DNA of 64,000 bases from positions 1,674,001-1,738,000 of the forward strand of contig NZ_JOMR01000001.1 of the NCBI RefSeq assembly GCF_000711195.1, given 5' to 3'. The translations under genes and the position numbers were made by a program. Source of the stretch: Thiomicrospira pelophila DSM 1534 (GTDB lineage Bacteria; Pseudomonadota; Gammaproteobacteria; Thiomicrospirales; Thiomicrospiraceae). Positions 44,324 through 54,458 of this stretch are shown here, piece by piece. Under the pieces are notes generated by a model, which saw only the letters and a program-made list of their open reading frames with translations, was not told the DNA's origin and ran no database searches. The number at the start of each line of letters is the position of its first letter. The stretch's first letter is position 1.

Positions 44324-46549
44324 ATGAAACAAACATGGCGTTTACTTATTCAAACCTGGCTTGTCGCTGGTTTATTGGCGATTTCAAGTCAGAGTTTTGC
44401 GAACGAAGACGATCTGCTTGAAGCCGATCAAGCCTTTCAATTGCAAACCATTAAAGCTTCCGATGCCGAATTAACGGTCGGCTGGAAGATAGCCAAGGGT
44501 TATTATTTGTATCAGGAACGCATCAGCGTTGAATCGTCTGATATTCAATTATCTAAACCTCAATTTCCAACCCCTGTTCGCAAAAACGACCCATTATTTG
44601 GTGAAGTAGACGTTTATAAAAAAGATTTCAGTATTCGCGTGCCCTATCAAGCGCAAACTTCAAGCGCACAGCTGACCGTTAAATACCAGGGCTGCTCGGA
44701 AGAATATGGTGTCTGCTACCCGCCTCAAACCAAAAAAGTATCGGTTGAATTACCGGCTCAAGCTTCCGGTTCACAATCCGATCTGAGCTCGGTCAACTCT
44801 TTAGCTGAACTTAACAAGTTACTCGCTTCCGGTTCGGATCAGTCTGGTGATTTGCTGGATGTTGATGACGCCTTTAAGTTTCAAGCCGAACCGAATGGCG
44901 AAGGTCAAATCATTGCCGACATTCGTATCGCAGAAGCTTACTATCTGTACCGCGACAAAATCAAAGCGCGTATTGTGGATGGCGAAGCGCGTTTAGGTGA
45001 GTTGCAAACTCCAAGCGGCAAAATGAAAGACGACCCAATTTTTGGCCAAGTGGAAGTCTATTACGGTCAAGCTGAAGCTAGTTTGCCACTTTATGACATC
45101 AAAGGTAACGTAACCGTTGAATTTGAATACCAGGGTTGCGCGGATGCGGGTGTGTGTTATCCACCGCAAACCAAAACGGTGCAAATTGACGCGGATAGCT
45201 TTGGCGTTGCAAACGCGGCCGCTTCTACTAGCAGTGTGGATCGTGCCGACATGTCGGAATCGGATCGTATTACCGACACTTTAATGAACGCCAATCTTTG
45301 GGTAGTGGTTCTAACTTTCTTTGTATTCGGTTTATTATTGTCTTTCACGCCTTGCGTGTTCCCGATGATTCCGATTTTATCGAGCATTATCGTAGGCCAA
45401 GGCGGTAAAGAACTCTCGACCAAACGCGCCTTTATTATGTCACTGGTATTCGTATTAGCGATGGCGGTGGCTTATACCATTGCAGGCGTACTCGCTGGTA
45501 TCTTTGGTGCGAACCTGCAAGCGGCCTTCCAAAACCCTTGGATTCTGGGAAGTTTTGCCGTGGTCTTTGTCTTGTTAGCCTTATCCATGTTTGGCTTTTA
45601 TGAACTGCAACTACCAAGCGGCTTACAAAGTAAAATCACCAACATCTCGAACCAACAGCAAGGTGGTTCATTAACCGGCGTAGCCATTATGGGCTTCTTG
45701 TCAGCCTTAATTGTAGGTCCATGTGTCGCCCCACCTTTAGCCGGTGCGTTAATCTACATCGGCCAAACTGGCGATGCCCTATTAGGCGGTTTAGCCTTAT
45801 TTGCAATGAGTATCGGTATGGGTGTCCCGCTCCTATTGTTAGGCACCTCTGCAGGTAAACTACTACCACGAGCGGGCGCTTGGATGAATACTGTAAAAGC
45901 GGTATTTGGTGTCCTACTACTAGCGGTTGCCTTATGGTTGGCCGATCGTATTATGCCGGGCTGGTTAAGCCTAATAGCTTGGGCGGCATTATTAATTGCT
46001 TCAGCGATTTATATGGGCGCGCTCGAACCGGTTGGCGACAAATCCAGCTGGCATAAACTTTGGAAGGCTATGGGACTTGGTATGCTGGTATACGGTATCG
46101 TATTAATTATCGGCGTTTCAGGTGGCTCGCGTGACCTTCTGCAACCGCTTAAAGTTTTCCAAGGCGGCAGCGGATCGGCCGCGCAAGCTGAAGACAAACT
46201 CAGCTTTGAGAAAATCAACAATCTAGAAGAGCTACAAGCTCGCCTTGTTCAAGGACAGCCTGTAATGCTCGACTTCTATGCCGACTGGTGTGTGAGCTGT
46301 ATCGAAATGGAACGCTTTACCTTTAGCGATCCCAAGGTACAAGCCGCACTGCAAGGTGTGACTTTGCTAAAAGCGGATGTGACCGCCAACAACGACGATC
46401 ATAAAGCTTTAATGAAAGAACTAGGCATTGTTGGGCCACCCGCGATTCTGTTTTATGATGCCAATGGCAATGAACAGCGCGGCCAACGTGTCGTCGGCTT
46501 CCAAAATGCCGAGAAGTTTACCAACACTATTGAATCGGCTTTAAAATAA
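44324..46549 (+). CDS. dsbD: Thiol:disulfide interchange protein DsbD with duplicated alpha domain
   Basis: 741 residues, well above the usual 570-600. After a signal peptide (ending near SFANED) there are two DsbD-alpha domains in tandem: the first with YQGCSEEYGVCYPPQTK, the second with YQGCADAGVCYPPQTK, each with its Cys pair. Then comes the eight-segment beta domain with the redox cysteines in SFTPCVFPMIP and VGPCVAPPLAG, and the gamma thioredoxin domain with DWCVSCIEME (Cys near 656 and 659). It passes electrons from cytoplasmic thioredoxin to DsbC and other periplasmic proteins. The ATG at 44324 is chosen over a TTG at 44312. A 24-bp palindrome follows the stop. Confidence 0.93.
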   Translation: MKQTWRLLIQTWLVAGLLAISSQSFANEDDLLEADQAFQLQTIKASDAELTVGWKIAKGYYLYQERISVESSDIQLSKPQFPTPVRKNDPLFGEVDVYKKDFSIRVPYQAQTSSAQLTVKYQGCSEEYGVCYPPQTKKVSVELPAQASGSQSDLSSVNSLAELNKLLASGSDQSGDLLDVDDAFKFQAEPNGEGQIIADIRIAEAYYLYRDKIKARIVDGEARLGELQTPSGKMKDDPIFGQVEVYYGQAEASLPLYDIKGNVTVEFEYQGCADAGVCYPPQTKTVQIDADSFGVANAAASTSSVDRADMSESDRITDTLMNANLWVVVLTFFVFGLLLSFTPCVFPMIPILSSIIVGQGGKELSTKRAFIMSLVFVLAMAVAYTIAGVLAGIFGANLQAAFQNPWILGSFAVVFVLLALSMFGFYELQLPSGLQSKITNISNQQQGGSLTGVAIMGFLSALIVGPCVAPPLAGALIYIGQTGDALLGGLALFAMSIGMGVPLLLLGTSAGKLLPRAGAWMNTVKAVFGVLLLAVALWLADRIMPGWLSLIAWAALLIASAIYMGALEPVGDKSSWHKLWKAMGLGMLVYGIVLIIGVSGGSRDLLQPLKVFQGGSGSAAQAEDKLSFEKINNLEELQARLVQGQPVMLDFYADWCVSCIEMERFTFSDPKVQAALQGVTLLKADVTANNDDHKALMKELGIVGPPAILFYDANGNEQRGQRVVGFQNAEKFTNTIESALK

Positions 46550-46573
46550 ATAAGTCGAACTTTTAGACCAAAC

Positions 46574-46597
46574 AGAACCACCAGGCCTGGTGGTTCT
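46574..46597. repeat. 24-bp perfect palindrome around iterated core, copy 17 (46580-46591)
   Basis: The flanks extend ACCAGGCCTGGT to a perfect 24-bp palindrome with outer arms AGAACC/GGTTCT, 24 bp after the dsbD stop. A hairpin of this strength could end transcription, but the following T content is low, so it is called a repeat and not a terminator. Confidence 0.95.
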
Positions 46598-46759
46598 ATC
46601 CATTTTCTTAAGTTTTATTCACTTTCCATTCAGTTCAACGCCTTTTAGCGCATTTCAAAACAAAAATAGCTCGTTTATTTTTGACACACATAGTTTTATG
46701 CTTTTTTTTCCAGTATAATTGCACTATTTAAACCACTCCACTCACAGGTAACGTCTGTT

Positions 46760-47197
46760 ATGTCAAGCATTTTGGTGATAAACGGCCCCAATCTAAATAT
46801 GCTGGGACGCCGCGAACCGCTTATTTACGGTCGTCAAACCCTCACCGACATTATTGAAGAACTTGAAACCATAGCCGACGACTTTGCTGTGCGTTTATGG
46901 CACTTTCAATCAAACGCGGAACACGAAATTATCGAACGCATCCATCAAGCTATGGACGACGGTACCGAATTCATCATTATTAATCCGGCCGCTTTCACCC
47001 ATACCAGCGTAGCGATTCGGGATGCGCTCGCGGCCGTGAGCCTACCATTTATTGAAATACATTTATCTAACGTACACAAACGCGAAGACTTCCGTCAACA
47101 CTCTTATTTTTCTGATCTTGCGGTTGGCGTGATTGCCGGTCTTGGATCGGATGGTTACCGGTTTGCGTTGGAAGCCGCGATTAAACACCTCGAATAA
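46760..47197 (+). CDS. aroQ: 3-dehydroquinate dehydratase, type II
   Basis: 145 residues, standard length. Signature [21 protein letters not shown] at the start, the substrate loop [16 protein letters not shown] and the catalytic [18 protein letters not shown]. It carries out the third step of the shikimate pathway. It is the first gene of the aroQ-accB-accC-prmA run, a common gammaproteobacterial order. A TATAAT at 46714-46719 upstream is the likely -10 element. Confidence 0.95.
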   Translation: MSSILVINGPNLNMLGRREPLIYGRQTLTDIIEELETIADDFAVRLWHFQSNAEHEIIERIHQAMDDGTEFIIINPAAFTHTSVAIRDALAAVSLPFIEIHLSNVHKREDFRQHSYFSDLAVGVIAGLGSDGYRFALEAAIKHLE

Positions 47198-47226
47198 TTT
47201 AACTAAAGAAAACAAAGGATACTCAC

Positions 47227-47685
47227 ATGGATATTCGTTCTATTCGCAAGCTGATCGAAATTGTTGAAGAATCAAACATTGCTGAAATCGAAATCAAAGA
47301 AGGCGAACACACGGTTCGTATCAGCCGCAATAAAGAACCGATTATTATGCAGTCGGCACCGATGCAGCAGCATCAAATGCAGCAACCTATGCAAGCGTCT
47401 GCTCCGTCTGCTCCTGCCGCCGCTCCAGAAACTGCTCCCGCTCCAGAAACGGGGCAAAAAATCACCTCACCAATGGTCGGCACCTTTTATGCCGCCCCTT
47501 CTCCTGACGCTGCAGACTTTGTAAAAGTAGGCCAAAAAGTCAATGTGGGCGACACACTTTGCATTATCGAAGCCATGAAAATCATGAATCCAATCGAAGC
47601 GGAAGTTTCTGGCACCATCAAGCAAATCCTGGTTCAGAACGGCGATCCAGTTGAGTTTGGCCAAACCCTGTTCATCATCGAATAA
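47227..47685 (+). CDS. accB: Biotin carboxyl carrier protein of acetyl-CoA carboxylase
   Basis: 152 residues. An N-terminal helical domain ([20 protein letters not shown]), an Ala/Pro/Gln linker (about 45-80) and the biotinyl domain with the acceptor Lys in EAMKIMN (Lys near residue 118). It carries biotin between AccC and the carboxyltransferase. 29 bp after aroQ and 15 bp before accC. Confidence 0.96.
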   Translation: MDIRSIRKLIEIVEESNIAEIEIKEGEHTVRISRNKEPIIMQSAPMQQHQMQQPMQASAPSAPAAAPETAPAPETGQKITSPMVGTFYAAPSPDAADFVKVGQKVNVGDTLCIIEAMKIMNPIEAEVSGTIKQILVQNGDPVEFGQTLFIIE

Positions 47686-47700
47686 TCTGCGGAGCGTTTC

Positions 47701-49047
47701 ATGGAAAAATTGTTAATTGCGAACCGCGGCGAGATTGCCTTGCGCGTGTTACGTGCTTGTAAACAACTCGGGATTAAAACCGTTGCCGTCCACTCAACGG
47801 CAGATACGAATCTTAAGCACGTATTAATGGCGGATGAAACGGTTTGTATTGGCCCAGCGCCATCTAACCTGAGTTATCTAAATATTCCGGCGATCATTTC
47901 GGCCGCCGAAGTCACCGACTCCGAAGCGATTCACCCGGGTTATGGCTTTTTGTCTGAAAATGCTGATTTCGCCGACCGTGTTGAAGAAAGCGGTTTTATT
48001 TTTGTTGGTCCAAAAGGCGATACTATTCGCATGATGGGCGATAAGGTACAAGCCATTCGTGCCATGATGGCGGCCGGCGTGCCGACCGTTCCAGGTTCGG
48101 GTGGCCCATTAGGAGATAACGGCGAAGAAAATATAAAGATGGCCAAAAAAATTGGTTATCCAGTTATCATCAAAGCCTCTGGCGGCGGCGGTGGACGTGG
48201 CATGCGAGTGGTTCACACCGAAGGCAGCCTGCTTAAATCAATCCAACTGACCAAACAAGAAGCCGGTGCGGCGTTTGGTAACCCTGAAGTTTACATGGAA
48301 AAGTTTCTTGAAAACCCACGCCATATTGAAATCCAGGTATTAGCCGATGGTCAAGGCAACGCGATTCACCTTGGCGAACGAGACTGCTCAATGCAGCGTC
48401 GTCATCAAAAAGTGGTGGAAGAAGCCCCGGCTCCAGGCGTGACTCAAGAACAGCGTGATCGCATAGGCGCAATTTGTGCCAAAGCCTGTATCGATATTAA
48501 CTATCGTGGTGCGGGCACATTTGAATTCTTATATGAAAACGGTGAGTTTTACTTTATTGAAATGAACACCCGTCTTCAGGTTGAGCATCCGGTCACCGAA
48601 CAAGTAACGGGCATCGACCTAGTGAAAGCTCAGATTGAAATTGCAATGGGACGTCCTTTGTCGATTAAACAGTCCGACGTAAAAATCACGGGGCATGCAA
48701 TCGAGTGTCGTATTAATGCCGAAAACCCATCGAAGAACTTTATGCCTTCTCCGGGTAAAATCACGCGACTCCATTTACCGGGTGGTCCAGGTGTTCGAAT
48801 AGATACACATATCTACACAGAATATACCGTTCCTTCGCATTACGATTCGATGATCGGCAAGGTGATTTGTTACGGCTCTGATCGTGATATTGCGATTGAG
48901 CGTATGCATACGGCTCTTACTGAACTGGCGATTCGAGGTATTGACACCAATATTGAGCTACAAAAAGAGATTATGAGCGACCAAGGTTTCCGAGAAGGTG
49001 GTCGCAACATTCACTATCTTGAACATCGTTTAGAACACTTAATTTAG
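47701..49047 (+). CDS. accC: Biotin carboxylase subunit of acetyl-CoA carboxylase
   Basis: 448 residues, standard length. ATP-grasp enzyme: [20 protein letters not shown], glycine-rich loop [15 protein letters not shown], and the catalytic [20 protein letters not shown] with VEHPVTE. It carboxylates biotin on AccB, the first step of fatty-acid synthesis. Operon with accB (15 bp gap). Confidence 0.97.
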   Translation: MEKLLIANRGEIALRVLRACKQLGIKTVAVHSTADTNLKHVLMADETVCIGPAPSNLSYLNIPAIISAAEVTDSEAIHPGYGFLSENADFADRVEESGFIFVGPKGDTIRMMGDKVQAIRAMMAAGVPTVPGSGGPLGDNGEENIKMAKKIGYPVIIKASGGGGGRGMRVVHTEGSLLKSIQLTKQEAGAAFGNPEVYMEKFLENPRHIEIQVLADGQGNAIHLGERDCSMQRRHQKVVEEAPAPGVTQEQRDRIGAICAKACIDINYRGAGTFEFLYENGEFYFIEMNTRLQVEHPVTEQVTGIDLVKAQIEIAMGRPLSIKQSDVKITGHAIECRINAENPSKNFMPSPGKITRLHLPGGPGVRIDTHIYTEYTVPSHYDSMIGKVICYGSDRDIAIERMHTALTELAIRGIDTNIELQKEIMSDQGFREGGRNIHYLEHRLEHLI

Positions 49048-49058
49048 TGTCCAGTTCG

Positions 49059-49934
49059 ATGGCATGGATACAAATCAACACCATTGTTGAAGAAGCATTA
49101 GCCGAACCGCTTTCAGATGCCCTTATGGACATCGGTGCGGTCTCGGTCACCTTCGCCGAAACCGGCGAACAAGAAATTTTCGAACCTGAGATTGGCACCA
49201 CGCCTATCTGGGATCAAACACGTGTCATGGGATTATTTGATGCGGAACTCGACACCGCCGCCCTATTACTCGCACTCACCCAAGTGATGCCCCAAATCGC
49301 CACGAGCGCCTATCGCATTGAACAGATCGAAGACAAAGACTGGGTTCGTGAATGGATGGATCAATTTCAACCTATGCAATTTGGCGACAATCTGTGGATT
49401 GTGCCGAGCTGGCTAGACGCGCCCGTTCCGAGTGCCGTTAACCTACTACTTGATCCAGGTATGGCGTTTGGTACGGGTACACACCCAACCACCGCCATGT
49501 GTTTACGCTGGTTGGATAAAAACCCACCACTTAATCATCAGGTAATTGATTATGGCTGTGGATCAGGCATTTTAGCGATTGCCGCCGCCAAACTTGGTGC
49601 GGCGGAAGTTAAAGGCACCGATATTGACCCGCAAGCTATTTTGGCTAGTCAAAATAATGCACAGCGCAATCAAGTCAATATTGACTTTGCGCTGGTTAAA
49701 GACTTTCAAGCCGAACCCGCCGATTGTTTATTAGCCAACATCTTAGCTGGGCCTTTAAAACAGCTTGCCCCAGAGTTTGATCGCTTAGTAAAATCCGGCG
49801 GCCAACTTGTTCTGTCGGGTTTATTAGCCAACCAAGCTGACGAATTAGTCGCCCATTACCGTGAATTCGGATTTGAATTAAATACTCGTCATACACAAGA
49901 TGAATGGGCTTTACTCGCTGGTCAAAAAGCCTAA
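49059..49934 (+). CDS. prmA: Ribosomal protein L11 methyltransferase PrmA
   Basis: 291 residues from ATG 49059, giving the family N-terminus MAWIQINTIVEE; a GTG at 49047 overlapping the accC stop is in frame but less likely. The N-terminal L11-recognition domain reads LSDALMDIGAVSVTFAETG, and the SAM domain has VIDYGCGSGILAIAAAKLG plus LLDPGMAFGTGTHPTT. It methylates L11 at several lysines and the N-terminus. Last gene of the aroQ-acc run. Confidence 0.95.
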   Translation: MAWIQINTIVEEALAEPLSDALMDIGAVSVTFAETGEQEIFEPEIGTTPIWDQTRVMGLFDAELDTAALLLALTQVMPQIATSAYRIEQIEDKDWVREWMDQFQPMQFGDNLWIVPSWLDAPVPSAVNLLLDPGMAFGTGTHPTTAMCLRWLDKNPPLNHQVIDYGCGSGILAIAAAKLGAAEVKGTDIDPQAILASQNNAQRNQVNIDFALVKDFQAEPADCLLANILAGPLKQLAPEFDRLVKSGGQLVLSGLLANQADELVAHYREFGFELNTRHTQDEWALLAGQKA

Positions 49935-49949
49935 AATACTCGCTTCATA

Positions 49950-49961
49950 ACCAGGCCTGGT
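49950..49961. repeat. Iterated palindrome ACCAGGCCTGGT, copy 18
   Basis: Fills much of the 34-bp gap between the prmA stop and the dusB ATG. It ends 7 bp before the dusB start codon, so a hairpin here would overlap the ribosome-binding area. Confidence 0.97.
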
Positions 49962-49968
49962 GCTCTAA

Positions 49969-50934
49969 ATGTCATTGCAAATTGGACCTTACCCCCTCCC
50001 CAACAACTTAGTTCTGGCTCCCATGGCTGGCATTACCGACTCAGTGTTTCGTCGCCTTTGCTATCAAAACGGTGCGGGGTATGCCGTGGGTGAAATGTTA
50101 AGCGCACAAACCCATTTATGGGACTCAAAAAAATCCAGCACACGCTTTGCCAACCTAGAAGATCCCGAACCTCGTTCGGTACAATTACTCGGGATAGACC
50201 CGCAAGAACTTGCCCAAGCCGCCCGTCTACAAGTCGAACAAGGGGCGCAAATCATTGATTTAAACTTGGGATGCCCAGCCAAAAAAGTCTGCAATATTGC
50301 CGCTGGTTCAGCCCTATTGGGATATCCCGAACGTGTTGAACAAATTTTTAAAGCCGTCACCGAGGCCGTCGATGTTCCGGTTACAGTCAAAATTCGTACT
50401 GGCACGGACCCACTAAATCGCAATGCGGTGCAAATTGCGCAACTCGCCGAACAGCAAGGTCTAGCGGCCATCACAATTCATGGTCGAACCCGCGCCGACA
50501 AGTTTTTAGGTCAAGCCGAATACGACAGTATAAAGCGCGTAAAACAGGCGGTATCACTACCCATAATCGCCAATGGTGATATTTGTGATGTCGAACAGGC
50601 GCAATTTGTATTAGAATACACGCTTGCCGATGGCATAATGATTGGTCGAGGCGCGCTGGGAAATCCCTGGATTTTCAAACAGATTGAGGCTTACTTGTCG
50701 AATAAACAAGCTGTGAGCCCGCCCGACGCAAGTCAACGCTACCAAGTCATCCGCACGCACCTAGACGGTCTGTACCAACTCTATGGTGAACTTCAAGGCC
50801 TACGGATTGCGCGCAAACATATTGGCTGGTATGCCCAACATATCGAACAGGGCGACACACTACGTCGTCGGTTCAATAGCTTGCAAAGCGCCGATGAACA
50901 AACCCTATGGCTCCAACAATTTTTTGAAACCTGA
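49969..50934 (+). CDS. dusB: tRNA-dihydrouridine synthase B
   Basis: 321 residues, FMN-dependent TIM barrel. Motifs: VLAPMAGITDSVFRRLCYQN, the catalytic Cys in DLNLGCPAKKVCNI, TVKIRTG, ITIHGRTRADKF and MIGRGALGNPWIF. It reduces uridines in the tRNA D-loop. Co-transcription with fis 28 bp downstream is the classical gammaproteobacterial arrangement, which separates DusB from DusA/C. A clear ribosome site is lacking; the palindrome lies where it would be expected. Confidence 0.95.
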   Translation: MSLQIGPYPLPNNLVLAPMAGITDSVFRRLCYQNGAGYAVGEMLSAQTHLWDSKKSSTRFANLEDPEPRSVQLLGIDPQELAQAARLQVEQGAQIIDLNLGCPAKKVCNIAAGSALLGYPERVEQIFKAVTEAVDVPVTVKIRTGTDPLNRNAVQIAQLAEQQGLAAITIHGRTRADKFLGQAEYDSIKRVKQAVSLPIIANGDICDVEQAQFVLEYTLADGIMIGRGALGNPWIFKQIEAYLSNKQAVSPPDASQRYQVIRTHLDGLYQLYGELQGLRIARKHIGWYAQHIEQGDTLRRRFNSLQSADEQTLWLQQFFET

Positions 50935-50962
50935 CGACTGTAACTAAAGACAATGTAACTTC

Positions 50963-51220
50963 ATGAATTTGAATACACCCACTACCTCAATAAGTGAACA
51001 CCTAGTCCAAACATTGGATCACTACTTCAACACTCTTGAAGAAGAACAAGCGTGCAACCTGCATGAAATGGTGATTCAACAGGTCGAAAAACCCCTAATT
51101 GAATATGTGCTGACTAAATCTTGCGGCAATCAATCCAAAACCGCTTGTATTCTTGGCATTAACCGCAACACCCTACGCAAGAAAATTCTGCAATACAATA
51201 TTATGATTGATTCGGATTGA
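50963..51220 (+). CDS. fis: DNA-binding protein Fis
   Basis: 85 residues. The C-terminal helix-turn-helix is intact (CGNQSKTACILGINRNTLRKKIL), preceded by the dimerisation core HEMVIQQVEKPLIEYVL. Slightly shorter than the 98-residue E. coli protein. Fis is a nucleoid-shaping growth-phase regulator of rRNA and many other promoters. It lies in the dusB-fis operon. Confidence 0.95.
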   Translation: MNLNTPTTSISEHLVQTLDHYFNTLEEEQACNLHEMVIQQVEKPLIEYVLTKSCGNQSKTACILGINRNTLRKKILQYNIMIDSD

Positions 51221-51280
51221 ACCCTCGCAAAAGCCAAACACCCTTTTTCTTTTTAAAATTTGTTATTCCTGGAGATCGTT

Positions 51281-52843
51281 ATGAAACCCGTGCGTCGTGC
51301 ATTAATCAGTGTTTCTGATAAAACTGGCATTATTGAATTTGCCCAAACCCTAAATAAAATGGGCGTTGATATTTTATCAACAGGCGGCACATATAAAGCC
51401 TTATTAGAAGCCGGTCTGCAAGTGACCGAAGTATCGGATTACACAGGGTTTCCAGAAATGATGGACGGACGCGTTAAAACCCTGCACCCGAAAGTACATG
51501 GTGGTTTATTAGGCCGTCGTGGTAAAGATGATGCGATTATGGCCGAACACGGCATTAAACCAATTGATATGGTCGTCGTGAACTTATACCCGTTTGAAGC
51601 GACCGTTGCCAAAGCCGATTGCTCGCTAGAAGACGCCGTAGAAAATATCGACATCGGTGGCCCAACCATGTTGCGTTCGGCCGCCAAAAACCACAAAGAC
51701 GTCGCCGTCGTTACCGACCCAAAAGATTACGCTCGCATTCTAGAAGAGTTGCAAGCTAATAACGGTCAGCTTGCACATGCGACGCGTTTTGATTTAGCGA
51801 TTAAAACCTTTGAACAAACCGCACGTTATGACGGCGCCATTGCCAACTACTTCGGCACCATGTTCTCAGAAGATCAAACCGATCGTTTCCCGCGCACTTT
51901 CAACACTCAGTTTGTGAAAAAACAGTCGATGCGTTATGGCGAAAATCCACATCAAAAAGCCGCGTTTTATGTAGAACGCAATGCTACTGAGGCCTCCGTT
52001 TCAAGCGCCACTCAACTACAAGGTAAAGAACTGTCATTCAACAACATTGCCGATACGGATGCCGCTTTAGAATTGGTGAAAACCTTTGATAAAACCGCTT
52101 GCGTAATCGTCAAACACGCCAATCCTTGCGGTGTATCAATTGGTTCTAGCTTATTTGAAGCTTATGATCGTGCTTATAAAACCGACCCGACTTCAGCGTT
52201 TGGCGGCATTATCGCGTTTAACCGCGAACTTGACGCGCAAACCGCCCAAGCAATTGTGGATCGTCAGTTTGTTGAAGTGATTATCGCACCAAGTATTAGC
52301 GCTGAAGCTCAAGCGATTGTCGAAGCGAAGAAAAATGTGCGCCTACTAGCTTGTGGCGAACTGTCTGGTCAACAGGCGGCTTACGATTACAAGCGTGTTA
52401 CCGGTGGTTTATTAGTCCAAGATCGCGACTTAGGCATGATTACCGAATCAGACTTAAAAGTGGTCACCGACACCGCTCCAACGGCTGAACAAATGCAAGA
52501 CCTATTATTTGCCTGGAAAGTGGCGAAATACGTTAAATCTAACGCGATTGTGTATGTTAAAGACGGCATGACGATTGGTGTGGGCGCTGGCCAGATGAGC
52601 CGTGTTTACAGTGCCAAAATCGCGGGCATTAAAGCCGCCGATGAAGGTTTAGAAGTGAAAGGCTCAGTCATGGCATCAGATGCCTTCTTCCCTTTCCGCG
52701 ATGGTATAGATGCGGCGGCGGCGGCCGGGATTAAAGCTGTGATTCACCCGGGTGGCTCCATGCGCGACGAAGAAGTCATCGCCGCCGCCAACGAACACGG
52801 CATCGCGATGGTGTTCACTGGAATGAGACACTTCAAACATTAA
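51281..52843 (+). CDS. purH: Bifunctional AICAR transformylase/IMP cyclohydrolase PurH
   Basis: 520 residues from ATG 51281, chosen from GGAG at 51271-51274; a TTG at 51260 would add seven residues. The cyclohydrolase domain reads [17 protein letters not shown] and [17 protein letters not shown]; the transformylase domain has the catalytic KHANPCG. Last two steps of IMP synthesis. It lies before purD, the same order as in other gammaproteobacteria but with a palindromic intergenic insert between. Confidence 0.96.
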   Translation: MKPVRRALISVSDKTGIIEFAQTLNKMGVDILSTGGTYKALLEAGLQVTEVSDYTGFPEMMDGRVKTLHPKVHGGLLGRRGKDDAIMAEHGIKPIDMVVVNLYPFEATVAKADCSLEDAVENIDIGGPTMLRSAAKNHKDVAVVTDPKDYARILEELQANNGQLAHATRFDLAIKTFEQTARYDGAIANYFGTMFSEDQTDRFPRTFNTQFVKKQSMRYGENPHQKAAFYVERNATEASVSSATQLQGKELSFNNIADTDAALELVKTFDKTACVIVKHANPCGVSIGSSLFEAYDRAYKTDPTSAFGGIIAFNRELDAQTAQAIVDRQFVEVIIAPSISAEAQAIVEAKKNVRLLACGELSGQQAAYDYKRVTGGLLVQDRDLGMITESDLKVVTDTAPTAEQMQDLLFAWKVAKYVKSNAIVYVKDGMTIGVGAGQMSRVYSAKIAGIKAADEGLEVKGSVMASDAFFPFRDGIDAAAAAGIKAVIHPGGSMRDEEVIAAANEHGIAMVFTGMRHFKH

Positions 52844-52870
52844 ATAAATCCGCAGCCGCTTATTTACTCA

Positions 52871-53036
52871 ATCTCGGCGTTGGAGAAACGCTTCCGATGC
52901 TCACCTACTTTTAGTAGGCTGCGCTTCGGATCATTTCTCCGCCTTGATCTTGAGCAAAGCGCAGACTGCTCTACAGCATTAAATTTTGTTTTTCCTTCGT
53001 GTTCTTCGTGAACTTCGTGGTGAATCAAGTAAAGGA
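52871..53036. repeat. Imperfect palindromic intergenic element between purH and purD
   Basis: Nested inverted repeats: GGAGAAA/TTTCTCC (52882-52888, 52934-52940), TCCGA/TCGGA (52893-52897, 52926-52930) and CCTAC-TTTTA-GTAGG (52904-52918). It is followed by TTGAGCAAAGCGCAGACT, which shares the GAGCAAAGCG core with the REP-like elements at 20.55 and 23.3 kb, and by a run of CTTCGTG-type units (about 52994-53025). Purely repeat DNA; no gene is seen. Confidence 0.75.
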
Positions 53037-53043
53037 AGATTAA

Positions 53044-54330
53044 ATGAAAGTTTTAATTATTGGCAATGGTGGGCGTGAGCATGCGTTGGCTTGGAAGACG
53101 TTGCAAGCGCCTAATGTTGAGCAGGTGTTTGTGGCACCGGGTAATGCGGGTACCGCGATTGAGCCGGGTTTAACCAATGTCGATATCGGTGTGACCGATC
53201 TAGCAGACCTGGTGGCGTTTGCTAAAGACAAGGCGATTGATTTAACCATTGTTGGTCCAGAAGCGCCATTAGTAATTGGGGTGGTGGATGCGTTTGAAGC
53301 GGCTGGCTTAAAATGCTTTGGCCCCAGCAAAGGGGCGGCTCAGCTAGAAGGTTCGAAAGCCTTTAGTAAAGACTTTTTAGCTAAGCACAAAATTCCGACC
53401 GCCGAATACCAAGTGTTCACCGAAGTTGATCCGGCGTTAGCCTACATCGCTGAAAAAGGCACGCCGATTGTAATTAAAGCCGACGGCTTAGCCGCAGGCA
53501 AAGGCGTGATCCTGGCGCAAACTAACGCTGAAGCGGAAGAAGCGATTCGCGATATGTTAGCGGGCAATAAATTTGGTGACGCGGGTTCACGCGTGGTGGT
53601 CGAAGAATTTTTATACGGCGAAGAAGCCAGCTTTATCGTCATGGCGGATGGCGAGCATGTTTTACCGATGGCGACCTCGCAAGATCATAAAGCGCGTGAT
53701 GATGGCGACAAAGGCCCCAACACCGGCGGCATGGGTGCTTACACGCCAGCTCCGGTGGTAACGCCAGAGATTCACAACCGCATTATGAATGAAGTGATCT
53801 ACCCTACCATCAAAGGTATGGCGGCGGATGGCTTGCCTTACACCGGCTTTTTATACGCCGGTGTCATGGTCGCCGCCGACGGCACGCCAAAAGTATTGGA
53901 ATTTAACTGTCGATTTGGTGACCCAGAAACTCAGCCGATTATGATGCGCTTGCAATCTAACTTGGCTGATCTTTGCTTGGCTGCTTTAGACAAGCGCTTG
54001 GATCAGGTTGAAGCCCAATGGGATGCACGAAGCGCCTTAGGCGTGGTGTTAGCGGCTGGCGGTTATCCTGAAGACTACAATAAAGGGGATGTGATCTCTG
54101 GTTTAGAGCAAGTCAATGCGGATGATTTAAAAGTCTTCCACGCCGGAACTGCACTGAATGACCAAAACCAAGTCGTTACTAACGGTGGTCGCGTGTTATG
54201 CGTCACCGCGTTAGGCGATAACGTTACCGCCGCACAAAAACGTGCGTATGAAGGCGTCAAACAAGTTAAGTGGTCCGGCTGTTTTTCACGTTCTGACATA
54301 GGCTATCGTGCAATCGCGCGCGAAAAATAA
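53044..54330 (+). CDS. purD: Phosphoribosylamine-glycine ligase PurD (GARS)
   Basis: 428 residues, standard length. N-terminal MKVLIIGNGGREHALAWK, ATP-grasp motifs IKADGLAAGKGVILA and EEASFIVMADGEHV, and the metal-binding EFNCRFGDPETQPIM. Second step of purine synthesis. Ribosome site AAGGA precedes the ATG by 7-8 bases. Likely transcribed with purH unless the palindromic element between them ends transcription. Confidence 0.96.
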   Translation: MKVLIIGNGGREHALAWKTLQAPNVEQVFVAPGNAGTAIEPGLTNVDIGVTDLADLVAFAKDKAIDLTIVGPEAPLVIGVVDAFEAAGLKCFGPSKGAAQLEGSKAFSKDFLAKHKIPTAEYQVFTEVDPALAYIAEKGTPIVIKADGLAAGKGVILAQTNAEAEEAIRDMLAGNKFGDAGSRVVVEEFLYGEEASFIVMADGEHVLPMATSQDHKARDDGDKGPNTGGMGAYTPAPVVTPEIHNRIMNEVIYPTIKGMAADGLPYTGFLYAGVMVAADGTPKVLEFNCRFGDPETQPIMMRLQSNLADLCLAALDKRLDQVEAQWDARSALGVVLAAGGYPEDYNKGDVISGLEQVNADDLKVFHAGTALNDQNQVVTNGGRVLCVTALGDNVTAAQKRAYEGVKQVKWSGCFSRSDIGYRAIAREK

Positions 54331-54458
54331 TCCACTTCCTTGCCTCAGACTGGTTTTGCTATCAAAGCCAGTCCCGTTTCAAAACCTACCTAAATTTCCC
54401 CTATCAATATTCTCACCTGTTGGTAAAATACAAATTGAATTTACGAGGTATTTGGCTC

